Origin: Sphingomonas sp. TDK1
Lineage (GTDB): Bacteria > Pseudomonadota > Alphaproteobacteria > Sphingomonadales > Sphingomonadaceae
DNA: 64,000 nucleotides
Assembly (NCBI RefSeq): GCF_001650735.1
Contig: NZ_LXVY01000016.1
Location: 1 to 64,000 of the forward strand
Reading direction: 5' to 3'
Numbering within the stretch: the stretch's first letter is position 1; the number at the start of each line of letters is the position of its first letter. The position numbers and the translations under genes are program-made. Shown in pieces: positions 8,158-16,389 of this stretch. The notes beneath the pieces are model-generated. The model had not been told where the DNA came from and did not search any database. It saw only the letters and a list, made by a program, of their open reading frames with translations.

Positions 8158-8935
8158 CGACTATCTCCATACGCGTCTTCGGCCGCGCGCTGCCGTCCAG
8201 GGGTTCGTTGATCAGGATGTGCATCACCGCCCAGGCCAGATCGGCGTGGCCGGTGTCTTCGCCGCCACGGCTCGCCTTGAAGGTGATCGCCTTGCCGGAG
8301 CCGGTGAGGGTCTTCTTGATCGAAAGGAAGCTCGACTGCAGGTCTATCCAGCCCGCATCGAATTCGATGCGGCCGCGCGCAAAGCTGTGCTGCGCCTTCA
8401 TCACCATCTGCGTCTTTGACTCCAGCGAATATTCGATCTTGGTGCAGCCGCGCACCTTGTCGTGGAGGAGCTGGTAGACGGCCGAACCGATGCCCGTCGC
8501 GTCGATGCCGAGGTACGTGCAGTTGTACCGGGACAGCCGCTGCAAAATGAATTCGGCCTGCGCCTGGTAGTCGATGCCGCGCAGCTGGTGCTTCTCCAAC
8601 AGGCGGAACTTGCCGCCCGGCCCCTCGGGCGGAAGGGCTATCACCAGCGCAGCATTGTCGCCGTCTTCGCTCTCTTGCGGATCATAGCCCGCCCAGACCG
8701 CGCGAGTGCCGGCGGGCTTCGCCGCCAGCGGATGCACGTCGAGCCAATCGACGACGCTGTCGACCGTCGCCCGCTGCAGTTCGTTGAACTTGAAGGCCGA
8801 GAGGCTGTCATCGACGAACTGGCACATCAGCAGGTTGGCGAATTCGTCGGGCGCATAGAGCGATTCGGCCTGCAGCACCAGCCGGAGCCGGATCAACTTA
8901 GGAACGAACCGCAAAAGCTTCGTAAACATGCACAT
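7745..8935 (-). pseudogene. phage terminase large subunit, N-terminally truncated (P2 gpP-like)
   Basis: Only the C-terminal nuclease half of a P2-type terminase remains: similarity begins at LYAPDEFANLLMC near residue 26 and includes GYDPQESEDGDNAA, LGIDATGIG and HADLAWAVMH (nuclease acidic residues). The N-terminal ATPase half with Walker A and B motifs, normally more than 250 residues, is missing; upstream sequence after 8935 does not encode it. Family similarity ends near 8160; the frame then reads on for about 137 residues of non-homologous sequence across the portal gene, implying loss of the original stop or a frameshift. Confidence 0.75.
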
Positions 8936-9160
8936 TTTTGACTTTCCTACACATCTCCGTCGGCGCTAACTGAACATAACAAGAACAACGGGTCTAAGGG
9001 TCGAATGTGATGTGCAAGCCGATGTTTCGGCTGACGCCGGGTTGCGAGCGCGGCTGCGAGACGTGCGATGTGAGTTGCGCGGTGTTCGCAGCGCTACGAG
9101 ACGATCTGTGGCGGGAACTGGAGCAGTTGCACCGGGAACGGGCATTGCGCCCGCACCGGG

Positions 9161-9568
9161 TTACGGCGCGAGGTCTCGAAGCTGCGAAAGAGCAGCTGGC
9201 AAACGCCGAGCGAGAATTTGAGCGCGCTCGTCCTCCGTCGCGTTCTCCGGAAGGATACGCAGCATGGCCCGGAACATGGTGGCCAGCGCTTCCTCACTAG
9301 GTAAGGCGACCTGCATCGTTACAAACTGAACCGGCCGCTCTGGCTCAACATACGGCGCATCGGGGGCAGGATCATCCGTTTCCCCCATAAGATACGCAGG
9401 CGACGTGCGGAGCGTTCGCGCGATAGAATGAATGTACTTCGTGCCATACGCGCCACCGGTCGCAAGCTTGTTCACGGTAGCTTGCGCGATGCCAATGCGG
9501 CGACCCAGCTCAGCCTGACTTATGCCTCTTTCGGCTAAGAGCAATCGGAAGCGTTCTGAGGAAAACAT
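9161..9568 (-). CDS. XRE-family transcriptional regulator (CI-like phage repressor)
   Basis: 135 residues with an N-terminal helix-turn-helix (FRLLLAERGISQAELGRRIGIAQATVNKLATG, residues about 7-38). No S24 peptidase (LexA/CI cleavage) domain is visible, so it is not self-cleaving in the lambda manner. It is divergent from a Cro-like gene across an 83-bp interval with three operator-like repeats, the layout of a lysogeny switch. Confidence 0.8.
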   Translation of the reverse strand: MFSSERFRLLLAERGISQAELGRRIGIAQATVNKLATGGAYGTKYIHSIARTLRTSPAYLMGETDDPAPDAPYVEPERPVQFVTMQVALPSEEALATMFRAMLRILPENATEDERAQILARRLPAALSQLRDLAP

Positions 9569-9576
9569 GGGGAGAC

Positions 9577-9643
9577 GCTACACCTTTAGCTGTAGCAGCG
9601 TATAACGCTTTAGCGATTGACGGCCTAATGCTATAGCTGTAGG
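9577..9643. promoter_or_regulatory. operator-like repeats between CI-like and Cro-like genes
   Basis: Three dyad elements lie in the divergent interval: GCTACA-N8-TGTAGC at 9577-9596, CGCTTTAGCG at 9606-9615, and CCTA-N12-TAGG at 9624-9643. The outer two share CTACAGCTAWAG when the first is read on the minus strand and the last on the minus strand. This is the expected binding region of the flanking regulators and must also contain both promoters. The sites are seen directly; binding is inferred. Confidence 0.6.
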
Positions 9644-9651
9644 CCAGCAGC

Positions 9652-10032
9652 ATGGATCTCTCACTGACTCCTAGCCAATCACTCGAAAGAGCCGTTGCGA
9701 TTGCGGGCTCACAATCCGCGCTCGCAAGGGTTTGCGGCATCTCTCAAGCCGCCGTCTGGAAGTGGCTAGCCAACGGGAAGCACCTTCCTGCGGAGCACGT
9801 CCTGCGCGTCGAAAAAGCCACTGGCGTGCCGCGCTCTCTCCTTCGTCCCGATATCTACCCCGAGGACCTTCATGTACGCCCCGCATTGAGCAGCGTCGTG
9901 TGCGATCCCGGCTCTTTATCGAACGCCTACCACTTCTCCGATACCCCCGCGGGTCGCACTGCGGCGGAGGCTCCGGCGGCTGCGGCCGACCGGAGCCCCA
10001 TCCCCTTCCCTTGCAAGGAGGTCCAAGGGTGA
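9652..10032 (+). CDS. Cro/YdaS-like helix-turn-helix regulator
   Basis: 126 residues. The N-terminal 65 residues form a YdaS/Cro-type helix-turn-helix (LERAVAIAGSQSALARVCG followed by SQAAVWKWLANG) and a VLRVEKATGV segment typical of this family. The C-terminal half is low-complexity Ala/Pro-rich. It is divergent from the CI-like repressor and overlaps the next gene by GTGA. A probable early-gene regulator of the prophage. Confidence 0.75.
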   Translation: MDLSLTPSQSLERAVAIAGSQSALARVCGISQAAVWKWLANGKHLPAEHVLRVEKATGVPRSLLRPDIYPEDLHVRPALSSVVCDPGSLSNAYHFSDTPAGRTAAEAPAAAADRSPIPFPCKEVQG

Positions 10033-10520
10033 CAAAACTTCGCGTCCCCGGCACCTGGTCCGCCGCCGTTTTGCAGATCGCCGATCATCTGGGCGTGCGC
10101 CGCGCGGCCCACGCCGCCGGTGTGGGCGACCGGACGATCTACAAATGGTCTGATCCCGATACGGCGACCACGCCCACCCTGGCACAGGCTGCGGCGCTTG
10201 ATCGCGCCTATGTCGCTGCCGGGGGCGCTTCGATGCCGTTGCTTGAATGCTATGGCCGCATGGTCGATCCAGCGGCGCTCGAGCTGGCAGCTTGCCCGCA
10301 GGCGCTGGTGATCGAGATCGCAGGCGTCGCGAAGGAGGCCGGCGAGGCCGTGTCATCCAGCCTCGTCGCGAGCCAGCCGAACGCCAGCCGCGCTGCCATG
10401 CTTCGCGCGCTGCAAGAAACGCACGAGGCGGCGCAGGCCGTCGGCTCCCTGTCGCGCCGCCTCAGTTCGATCTTTCGCCGCGGTGCGACGCCGGGACCAA
10501 CCACGCGGGGCACCCAATGA
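10029..10520 (+). CDS. phage-type DNA-binding regulator, hypothetical
   Basis: 163 residues from GTG 10029, chosen because it follows AAGGAGG at 10015-10021 and overlaps the Cro-like stop (GTGA). The first 60 residues resemble a helix-turn-helix of the type used by phage CII-like regulators (RAAHAAGVGDRTIYKWSDP). The remainder is Ala-rich helix. It is coupled to the following Ogr-like gene by ATGA. The exact role is unknown. Confidence 0.6.
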   Translation: MTKLRVPGTWSAAVLQIADHLGVRRAAHAAGVGDRTIYKWSDPDTATTPTLAQAAALDRAYVAAGGASMPLLECYGRMVDPAALELAACPQALVIEIAGVAKEAGEAVSSSLVASQPNASRAAMLRALQETHEAAQAVGSLSRRLSSIFRRGATPGPTTRGTQ

Positions 10521-10822
10521 CGACCAAAAGACGACGGCTGTTCGTATGTCCGGAATGCGGATCGGGCGTTATTTGCCGCACCAGCGAGCAGGTGACGGCC
10601 ACGATCCGCGAGGCGCGGCTGCTGTGCAACGATGATGAATGCGGCTGCGCCTTCGTTGTCCAGATCGTCGCGGTGCGCCTGGTGGTGCGGGGCATGAAGC
10701 CGAACCCCGCCCTGCACCTGCCCATCGGTCGATGGCGAGAGCCGGCGAACGACGATGCGCCGCGCCCGCCGGCCAATGATGACGAAGCGCCACCCGAGGT
10801 AGCCGATACCGCCGGCACCTGA
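10517..10822 (+). CDS. Ogr/Delta-like zinc-finger transcription activator
   Basis: 101 residues from ATG 10517 (ATGA overlap with the upstream stop). The N-terminal region carries the Ogr/Delta Cys pattern: C11-P-E-C14 and C37-N-D-D-E-C42. P2 Ogr binds one zinc ion through four such Cys and activates late phage promoters. Length fits (P2 Ogr is 72 residues plus a variable tail; here the tail is acidic and Pro-rich). In this remnant most late genes are gone, so its present target is unclear. Confidence 0.75.
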   Translation: MTTKRRRLFVCPECGSGVICRTSEQVTATIREARLLCNDDECGCAFVVQIVAVRLVVRGMKPNPALHLPIGRWREPANDDAPRPPANDDEAPPEVADTAGT

Positions 10823-10917
10823 TCCGGCCGCCGCCCCTTCCCCAGCCTGAATGTCCGCCCCCGGCGCAACCGCGCGCCGGGGCACGACCCCGCTTTGCCT
10901 GAAAGGAAGCCATCCCG

Positions 10918-11091
10918 ATGCAAGCCTATGCTCCCCCCTCGCCCCGCCCGCTGCGGATGGGCGCCTGCGCCAGTACAGCGTGTCGGCGCACGCGCTGGAT
11001 TCTCCGGCCGATCGATCGCGCCTGCCTGTACCTGCTGGCCGGTATCGGCTCCGGATGGGCAGCAATCGCGATTTGGGAAGCGCTGCGATGA
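10918..11091 (+). CDS. small membrane protein, phage region
   Basis: 57 residues. GAAAGGAAG lies 7-8 nt before the ATG. The N-terminal half is Arg/Pro/Cys-rich, followed by one hydrophobic segment (CLYLLAGIGSGWAAIAIW) that predicts a single membrane helix. Its stop overlaps the ATG of the next gene (ATGA at 11088-11091), which supports it as a real translated gene. Function unknown. Confidence 0.55.
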   Translation: MQAYAPPSPRPLRMGACASTACRRTRWILRPIDRACLYLLAGIGSGWAAIAIWEALR

Positions 11092-11558
11092 TCGCCCCGC
11101 TGCTCGGCTCCGCACCCGCGCGCCGCCGCATGTCCCGTGCTTTGGTGCTGCAGCCCAGCCTGTGGCCGGATCTGGCGGAGACGCCGCGGATCACCCCCTC
11201 GGACTATCTGCGCCTTCGGCGGGTCGCCGCCAGGCTGACGATCGCGGAAGCGGCGGATCGGCTGATCGATAGCCGCGCCGACCATCGCCGCGCGGTGGAG
11301 TTCCTTCGCCGCCTGGAAACGCCGGGGCGAACTGCGCTCTATCGCTCGACGATCGCGCATCTGCTGCAGGCATTCCCCTTCGATCCGGACGTCTATTGGC
11401 AGCTCGCCGAGGAGCCCCTCCATCGCCACCCGAGGATCTGCCGCGGCTGCGGCTGCTCGGCCCATGATCGCTGCGCCGACGGTGAAGGCGGTGCCTGCCA
11501 CTGGATCGAGCAGGATCGCTGCTCTGCCTGCAGTCAGGGGGGCCGGACATGCGCCTGA
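11088..11558 (+). CDS. hypothetical protein with Cys-rich C-terminus
   Basis: 156 residues from ATG 11088, coupled to the upstream small gene by ATGA. The middle is helical with many Arg; the C-terminal 35 residues hold seven Cys in a pattern C-x2-C-x-C-x5-C ... C ... C-x2-C (from CRGCGC to CSAC), a likely zinc-binding knuckle. Similar tails occur in phage-region proteins of sphingomonads as far as I recall. A DNA-binding role is possible but unproven. Confidence 0.55.
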   Translation: MIAPLLGSAPARRRMSRALVLQPSLWPDLAETPRITPSDYLRLRRVAARLTIAEAADRLIDSRADHRRAVEFLRRLETPGRTALYRSTIAHLLQAFPFDPDVYWQLAEEPLHRHPRICRGCGCSAHDRCADGEGGACHWIEQDRCSACSQGGRTCA

Positions 11559-11671
11559 TCACCAAAGCCGTCCGCGCCGTATTCGTGACGCTGCTCGTCT
11601 GCGCGGCGTTGTGCAGCGTGCCGCTGCAGCTGGTCGTGCTGTTCACCCGCGCCCAAGCGGCACGGCGCTGA
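11549..11671 (+). CDS. very small membrane protein
   Basis: 40 residues, overlapping the end of the previous gene by 10 nt. One hydrophobic segment (VFVTLLVCAALCSVPLQLVVLF) with Arg/Lys on both sides predicts a membrane helix. Short hydrophobic proteins of this kind occur in lysis or early regions of phages; no function can be assigned. Confidence 0.4.
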   Translation: MRLITKAVRAVFVTLLVCAALCSVPLQLVVLFTRAQAARR

Positions 11672-11761
11672 TCGGCGGCCAGTCCCGGGCCCCCGCGCTC
11701 GCCATTTGACGCCCCATCCCCTCGCCGCTCGCGCCGGCCGAACCTCTTTGAAAGCAGATCA

Positions 11762-12001
11762 ATGTCGGAAATGACCTCCTTCGCGGTGAACGACCGCAAC
11801 TTCGCTCGGCCCAAGGGCCGCTTTCTCCGGATGCGGGATCTCGTTGCAGAGCTGAAGCTCAGCGAATCGACCATCAACCGCCTGCACCGCCGCGGCGAAT
11901 TTCCCGCGAAGATCCAGCTCAGCCCCAACTGCACTGGCTGGTGGGAGTGCGAAGTGGAGGCCTGGAAGGAAAGCCGCACACGCACCTCCGGTCATCACTG
12001 A
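11762..12001 (+). CDS. AlpA-family phage regulatory protein
   Basis: 79 residues with the AlpA-type winged helix-turn-helix (FLRMRDLVAELKLSESTINR, then RRGEFPAKIQLSP..TGWWECEVEAW). AlpA proteins activate prophage excision genes in other systems. It is the last recognisable gene of the prophage remnant; no integrase is found next to it. Confidence 0.8.
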   Translation: MSEMTSFAVNDRNFARPKGRFLRMRDLVAELKLSESTINRLHRRGEFPAKIQLSPNCTGWWECEVEAWKESRTRTSGHH

Positions 12002-12121
12002 TCAAAGGCACGGGGGCCTCAATGGGGGCCCCGCACCCGTTCCGCATTCAAATACAACATAATTATCAGGGCTTTAAACAGTGCATACAGAATCCTACTC
12101 GGGGAGCCATCTGCTCATGTC

Positions 12122-12143
12122 GGGACCGGTTACGACCGGTCCC
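12122..12143. terminator. hairpin at the prophage right edge
   Basis: A perfect 9-bp stem (GGGACCGGT / ACCGGTCCC) with a 4-nt loop between the AlpA-like gene and the convergent receptor gene. There is no T-run on either side, so it may be a factor-dependent terminator or an integration-related repeat. Confidence 0.4.
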
Positions 12144-12204
12144 CACATCCCCATCCTATAGCGATGCTCCTATCCCCTCCGCCCGGCGCCCCCGTGACGC
12201 GGGT

Positions 12205-14403
12205 TCACCCCAGCTTTGTTCGCACCGACAGACGAATCGTGCGGCCGATCGGATCCAGGCTGGCGGGCAGCAGCGCGAAGGGCGTGGCGCGATCGGGAAA
12301 GGTGATGCTCGGGCGTCTGCCCAGCACATTCTCCACCGTCAGATGCAGACGCAGCCGGCCTGCCTCTCCCGGTCCGTTCGCAGCGACGTTGAGATTCGCG
12401 TCCACTGATAGCCGAATCGGCTGGTGGTATCGTCCGTTGCTCCCGCTGCCCTGCCCCAGCACCACGGATGGTGCGTTCCAGTCGACGCGCAGCTGCGTGC
12501 CGAATCGGGCATTCCCGATGCCGGCTTGCCCGTTTACCGAGTCCCGCGATCCGCCCCCGCCGCCGGCGGCGATTTGCGAGGAAGCGAGATCCAGCACGGG
12601 CCCCACCGGCGTTAGCATCAGCGATTCGCGCAGACGACGCGTGTAATTGACGGTCAGCGTCCACCGCGCGCGGGACGCATGCCCTGACGCTTCGCCTTCC
12701 CGCGCGTGCCCCAGCGCGCCTGATACGCTGGTCGAGAGGTTCAGGCTTTGCCGGCTCTGGCGAAACGCATTGAGGGGCCTGGCGTCCACGCGGGTGAGCT
12801 GCCCGCCGACGCGGGTGAAGCGGTCGGGAAACGCACCCTCGAAAACCAGGCTGGGCGTCGGCGTCAGGATGGGGTTCTCCGTCCGGTCCTCGGAATAATA
12901 TGCGGAGACGGACATATCGGTGTCCTGCATCCGGCGGCTGAGATTCAGCCGCAGGGAAGAGCGCGATTGGCGGGGTGCCCGCAGGTCAGGGTTGCCGCCC
13001 AGGATCTGGACGACCTGCACCGATTGCTGGGTGACCGGATCGAACAGAAGGACGTCCGGCTGCACCGTCAGGGGCGCCCATTGCTGATACGCCCCCAGGC
13101 CCTGCCGCGCTCTGGTCCATTCAAGGTTGAGCCCGTTCAGCGGCGACCAACCGATCGCCTGTTCATAGCCCAGCAGCGCCGTGCTGCCGGTATTCCGGTC
13201 GAACTGCGCCTGCAGGCGCGTGTACAGGTCGCCGAGCCCCCGTCCCTCCGGCCCTCGGCGGAGGATCGGGACCGTCACGCCGAATTGCGCATTGGCCGAT
13301 CGCCGGACATTCGCCATCGCTCCGCCGAGGGTCGAGGATTGCGACAGGCTATTGCCCGAAAAGGACGCGCTGACATTATACTGGAGGGAACCGGCGGGGA
13401 GGTGGAGCAGCGGTCCAGAGGCGGTTGCGTTGATGCCCGCGCTCGCACTGGTCGAGCGGTTGCTGAGCCGGGCATCGCCGCGCTGCGTCTCGGTGCTCGA
13501 CTGCGACGCCCTGGCATTCAGCACGAGTGACCAGAAATGGTGGCCGGCGAGACCCGAAAACGTGGCCGCGCCGCCGAGCCCAGCCCCATCGGCACGGAGC
13601 GCACCTCCGCCGCCCGTTAATATCCGCTCGCTGCGGCTCCAGTTGCCGTTGGCCGACAGGCTGAGCTGGCTCCGGCCGAGCGGGAGCGCCCGGCCGGCCA
13701 GTAGCGCCAGCGCCTTGCTCGACGCGCGGAGACTCGCCTGCGGCTCCGCCGCGCCCCCCTGCTGTCGAAGAAGTTCTGCATCGAAGCGGTCGCTATAGCG
13801 CAGCGGCGCCTGTGCGGAGGCGGACAGGGCGCCGTTCGACCGACGCTCGCCACGGATCGCCGTCGCGCCCAGCTCGGCACGCCCATAGCCAGCCCCGCCC
13901 TCGCTTGGGAGGTTGGCCTCGCCGGTCGCCTGCAGCGAGCGAAATCGCTTCTTGAGCACGACGTTCACCACCGGTGTTCCGCCACCCAGCCCTTGCCGGA
14001 CGCCCGCCGAGGGCGGCAGGATCTCCACCCGCTCGATGGCTTCGGGCGGCAGCGCGGAGATGTCGGCGATGTCGCCCAGCCGACGGCCGTTGACGATCAC
14101 CGGTGCGTCATTGCCCGGCGTTCGCCGCTTCGCCGCCGCGATCACATCGCCCGCGGTTTCCGCCGCGAAGCTGTCGATCTCTTCGCGGGAAATGGTGCTC
14201 AGCGGCGCATCCGTGTCGGGTGGGCGCTTGCCCGTAACCAGAATCTCCGGCGCCTGCGGCACGACCTGCGCCTGAGCAACGGCGGCGACTGCCACGGCGA
14301 ACGACGGCGGGGTCAGCACGCCGGCCTTCGATACGCTGGGAACAAGACATCCATCTGCGCGTCGCTCTTTCGCCAAGGTTCCCACGGCCGCCCCATGGCG
14401 CAC
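12205..14403 (-). CDS. TonB-dependent receptor-like outer-membrane protein
   Basis: 732 residues. A plug-type domain follows the signal region: ILVTGKRPP (TonB-box-like) near residue 54, then VIVNGRRLGDIADISALPPEAIERVEIL, the classic plug signature. The remaining roughly 550 residues show alternating beta-strand patterns and end in a short basic strand. Annotated start is the longest ATG; the first 30 residues lack a good signal peptide, and a hydrophobic stretch (FAVAVAAVAQA) lies at 35-46, so the real start may be downstream. The substrate is unknown. It is convergent with the prophage. Confidence 0.75.
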   Translation of the reverse strand: MRHGAAVGTLAKERRADGCLVPSVSKAGVLTPPSFAVAVAAVAQAQVVPQAPEILVTGKRPPDTDAPLSTISREEIDSFAAETAGDVIAAAKRRTPGNDAPVIVNGRRLGDIADISALPPEAIERVEILPPSAGVRQGLGGGTPVVNVVLKKRFRSLQATGEANLPSEGGAGYGRAELGATAIRGERRSNGALSASAQAPLRYSDRFDAELLRQQGGAAEPQASLRASSKALALLAGRALPLGRSQLSLSANGNWSRSERILTGGGGALRADGAGLGGAATFSGLAGHHFWSLVLNARASQSSTETQRGDARLSNRSTSASAGINATASGPLLHLPAGSLQYNVSASFSGNSLSQSSTLGGAMANVRRSANAQFGVTVPILRRGPEGRGLGDLYTRLQAQFDRNTGSTALLGYEQAIGWSPLNGLNLEWTRARQGLGAYQQWAPLTVQPDVLLFDPVTQQSVQVVQILGGNPDLRAPRQSRSSLRLNLSRRMQDTDMSVSAYYSEDRTENPILTPTPSLVFEGAFPDRFTRVGGQLTRVDARPLNAFRQSRQSLNLSTSVSGALGHAREGEASGHASRARWTLTVNYTRRLRESLMLTPVGPVLDLASSQIAAGGGGGSRDSVNGQAGIGNARFGTQLRVDWNAPSVVLGQGSGSNGRYHQPIRLSVDANLNVAANGPGEAGRLRLHLTVENVLGRRPSITFPDRATPFALLPASLDPIGRTIRLSVRTKLG

Positions 14404-14453
14404 CGACGCGATCCGTTAAGTGCGTTGCCTAGAACACTGCCGTTAAAGAAATT

Positions 14454-14660
14454 TTATGCCGCGCGCCCGTCGGAGGGAAACGCGGTGGCGGACGTCCCGC
14501 TAGAGTAGCTTCCTTTCGACTCCGCTGCGACAAGGCGGTTCGCGACCGCTTCGGGAACCGCCTGATAGCAATAGCGTCGCCCACTGGCGAAGATAACCTC
14601 CAGCTCGAGGCGGAGGACGTCCTGGCGCCAGCTGCGGATCACGCTCGACGGCATGTGCAT
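14454..14660 (-). CDS. KTSC domain protein
   Basis: 68 residues from ATG 14660; longer frames up to 14744 would overlap the divergent deaminase gene. The segment from RLELEVIFASGRRYCYQAVP through AAESKGSYSSG matches the KTSC domain, a small domain named for Lys-Thr-Ser-Cys-like conserved residues, found alone or next to lysyl-tRNA synthetase-type proteins. The function of the domain is not established. Divergent promoter region shared with the deaminase. Confidence 0.6.
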   Translation of the reverse strand: MHMPSSVIRSWRQDVLRLELEVIFASGRRYCYQAVPEAVANRLVAAESKGSYSSGTSATAFPSDGRAA

Positions 14661-14725
14661 CGAACGCATCCCGGCTGCCCGGCGTTGCGCTTGCGACTCG
14701 CTGGTACCGCTGCGATGGTCGGACG

Positions 14726-15742
14726 ATGGAAAATTTGGACGCATTCATCGCCGGTCTGCCCAAGGCCGAACTCCATCTCCACATCGAAGGCAGCCTCGAG
14801 CCCGAGCAGATGTTCGAATTCGCCCGGCGCAACGGCGTGGCGATTCCCTATGACAGCGTCGAGGCGGTGCGCGCCGCCTATCAATTCTCGAATCTGCAGG
14901 ACTTCCTGGACATCTATTATGCCGGCGCCGACGTGCTGCGCACCGAGGCCGATTTCCGCGACCTCGCACTGGCCTATTTCGAGCGCTCCGCTGCTGACGG
15001 CGTCCGTCACGCCGAGATCTTCTTCGATCCGCAGACGCACACCCATCGCGGCATTCCCATGGCCACGGTCGTCGAAGGCTTGCTGGCGGGCATGGCGGAG
15101 GCGGAAACCCGCCTCGGCATCACGTCGCAGTTGATCCTCTGCTTCCTGCGCCACCTGGACGAGGAGGACGCCTTCAAGACGCTCGCCCAAGCCGAGCCTT
15201 GGCTCGACCGCATCGCCGGCGTAGGCCTCGATTCATCCGAACTCGGCCATCCGCCCTCGAAGTTTGCACGGGTCTTCGCCGCAGCCGCCGAAAAGGGCCT
15301 GAAGCGGGTCGCCCACGCGGGTGAGGAAGGCCCTGCGGCATATGTCCGCGAGGCGCTGGATCTGCTCGAGGTCGATCGGCTCGACCATGGCAATCGCAGC
15401 CTGGACGACCCGGCACTGGTCGCGCGACTGGCACGCTCGGCGATGACGCTGACCGTCTGCCCGCTGTCCAACGTCAAGCTGTGCAACGTCGAGACGATCG
15501 ATGCGCATCCGATCGACCGGATGCTGGAGCTGGGCCTGCGCGCGACGATCAACTCGGACGATCCCGCCTATTTCGGTGGCTATGTCGGCGAAAATTACCG
15601 CGCCGTCGCTCATGGCCGCGGCCTCAGCAAGCAGCAGCTCGCCACCCTCGCCCGCAACAGCTTCCTGGGCTCCTTCCTGCCCGACGAAGCGGTGGCGACG
15701 CACCTCGCGGCTATCGACGCCTGGGTCGCGGAGGCGGCGTGA
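14726..15742 (+). CDS. adenine/adenosine deaminase family protein
   Basis: 338 residues. Metal-dependent deaminase of the ADA fold: His17 and His19 in ELHLHIEGSLE, a third His and Glu in VAHAGEEG, and the DDPAYFGG motif near residue 275. The DDPAYFGGY wording is the form I associate with the bacterial and fungal adenine deaminase branch rather than true adenosine deaminases, so adenine to hypoxanthine is the more likely reaction. The stop overlaps the start of a phosphoribosyltransferase gene (TGATG), which would convert the product onward. Confidence 0.85.
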   Translation: MENLDAFIAGLPKAELHLHIEGSLEPEQMFEFARRNGVAIPYDSVEAVRAAYQFSNLQDFLDIYYAGADVLRTEADFRDLALAYFERSAADGVRHAEIFFDPQTHTHRGIPMATVVEGLLAGMAEAETRLGITSQLILCFLRHLDEEDAFKTLAQAEPWLDRIAGVGLDSSELGHPPSKFARVFAAAAEKGLKRVAHAGEEGPAAYVREALDLLEVDRLDHGNRSLDDPALVARLARSAMTLTVCPLSNVKLCNVETIDAHPIDRMLELGLRATINSDDPAYFGGYVGENYRAVAHGRGLSKQQLATLARNSFLGSFLPDEAVATHLAAIDAWVAEAA

Positions 15743-16257
15743 TGGGCGACATCGTCTTCACCCATTTCACCCATGATCAACTGGTCGCCGGCGTCCATGC
15801 CATCGCAGCGGCGGTGGCGGACTGGTCCCCCACCCTGCTGGTCGGCGTCGGCCGCGGCGGGCTGACCCCGGCGGTGTACCTTTCGCACCGCATCGGGCTG
15901 CCGCTGGTGTCGATCGACTATTCGACCCGCATCGCCCAATTCGCCGAGGAGCTGGTCGCCGTGCTCGCTCGCCGCACGCGGGACGGCGATCGGCTGCTGT
16001 TCATCGAAGACATCAACGACAGCGGCAAGACGATCGGCGAACTCCGCGCCGCGCTCGCGGGCGAGGGCGCAGCGACCGAGCAGGTCCGGTTCGCCGTGCT
16101 GCTCGACAATATCCGCTCGTCGCAGCGAGTCGAATATGGCGCCGAGACCATCGACCGCGCGGTGCAGAAGGACTGGTTCGTGTTCCCGTGGGAAGCGATG
16201 GCGCCGCAGACTAGCCTCGATGCGGATGCGCGCGAGGTACCCGATCGGCTGGCTTGA
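15742..16257 (+). CDS. purine phosphoribosyltransferase
   Basis: 171 residues from ATG 15742, coupled to the deaminase stop. The PRPP loop is at residues 86-97 (LFIEDINDSGKT), with VGVGRGGL near the N-terminus forming the pyrophosphate loop. The C-terminal WFVFPWE resembles xanthine/hypoxanthine phosphoribosyltransferases. With the upstream deaminase it forms an adenine-to-IMP salvage pair. Cytoplasmic. Confidence 0.85.
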   Translation: MGDIVFTHFTHDQLVAGVHAIAAAVADWSPTLLVGVGRGGLTPAVYLSHRIGLPLVSIDYSTRIAQFAEELVAVLARRTRDGDRLLFIEDINDSGKTIGELRAALAGEGAATEQVRFAVLLDNIRSSQRVEYGAETIDRAVQKDWFVFPWEAMAPQTSLDADAREVPDRLA

Positions 16258-16389
16258 CAGCCACCGTTCAGCAACCGTCAATCGCAGCTGTGCCACGCCT
16301 CATCGCGTGAATGCGCGGGAGAGTTTCGCCGGCTCGCGCGTTCGAGGGGCATACGGCGACGTTTACTGGTTACAAGTGTCGGAGGATCA

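Larger units (their letters stand above)
5582..12001. mobile_element. decayed P2-like prophage remnant
   Basis: Contains a phage-type Dam methylase, a P2 gpQ-like portal gene, a terminase lacking its N-terminal ATPase half, divergent CI/Cro-like regulators, an Ogr-type late activator and an AlpA-like regulator with small membrane genes between. No integrase, capsid, tail or lysis gene and no flanking direct repeats were recognised, so the boundaries are only those of the outermost phage-like genes. Confidence 0.75.

Noticed and set aside
9007..9300. Plus-strand frame of 97 residues with a Cys-rich start
   Set aside because: Half of it is antisense to the end of the CI-like repressor gene, and the helical appearance of that part is what the opposite strand of an Ala/Leu/Arg-rich coding sequence gives. 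Its ribosome site is only fair, so I left it out.
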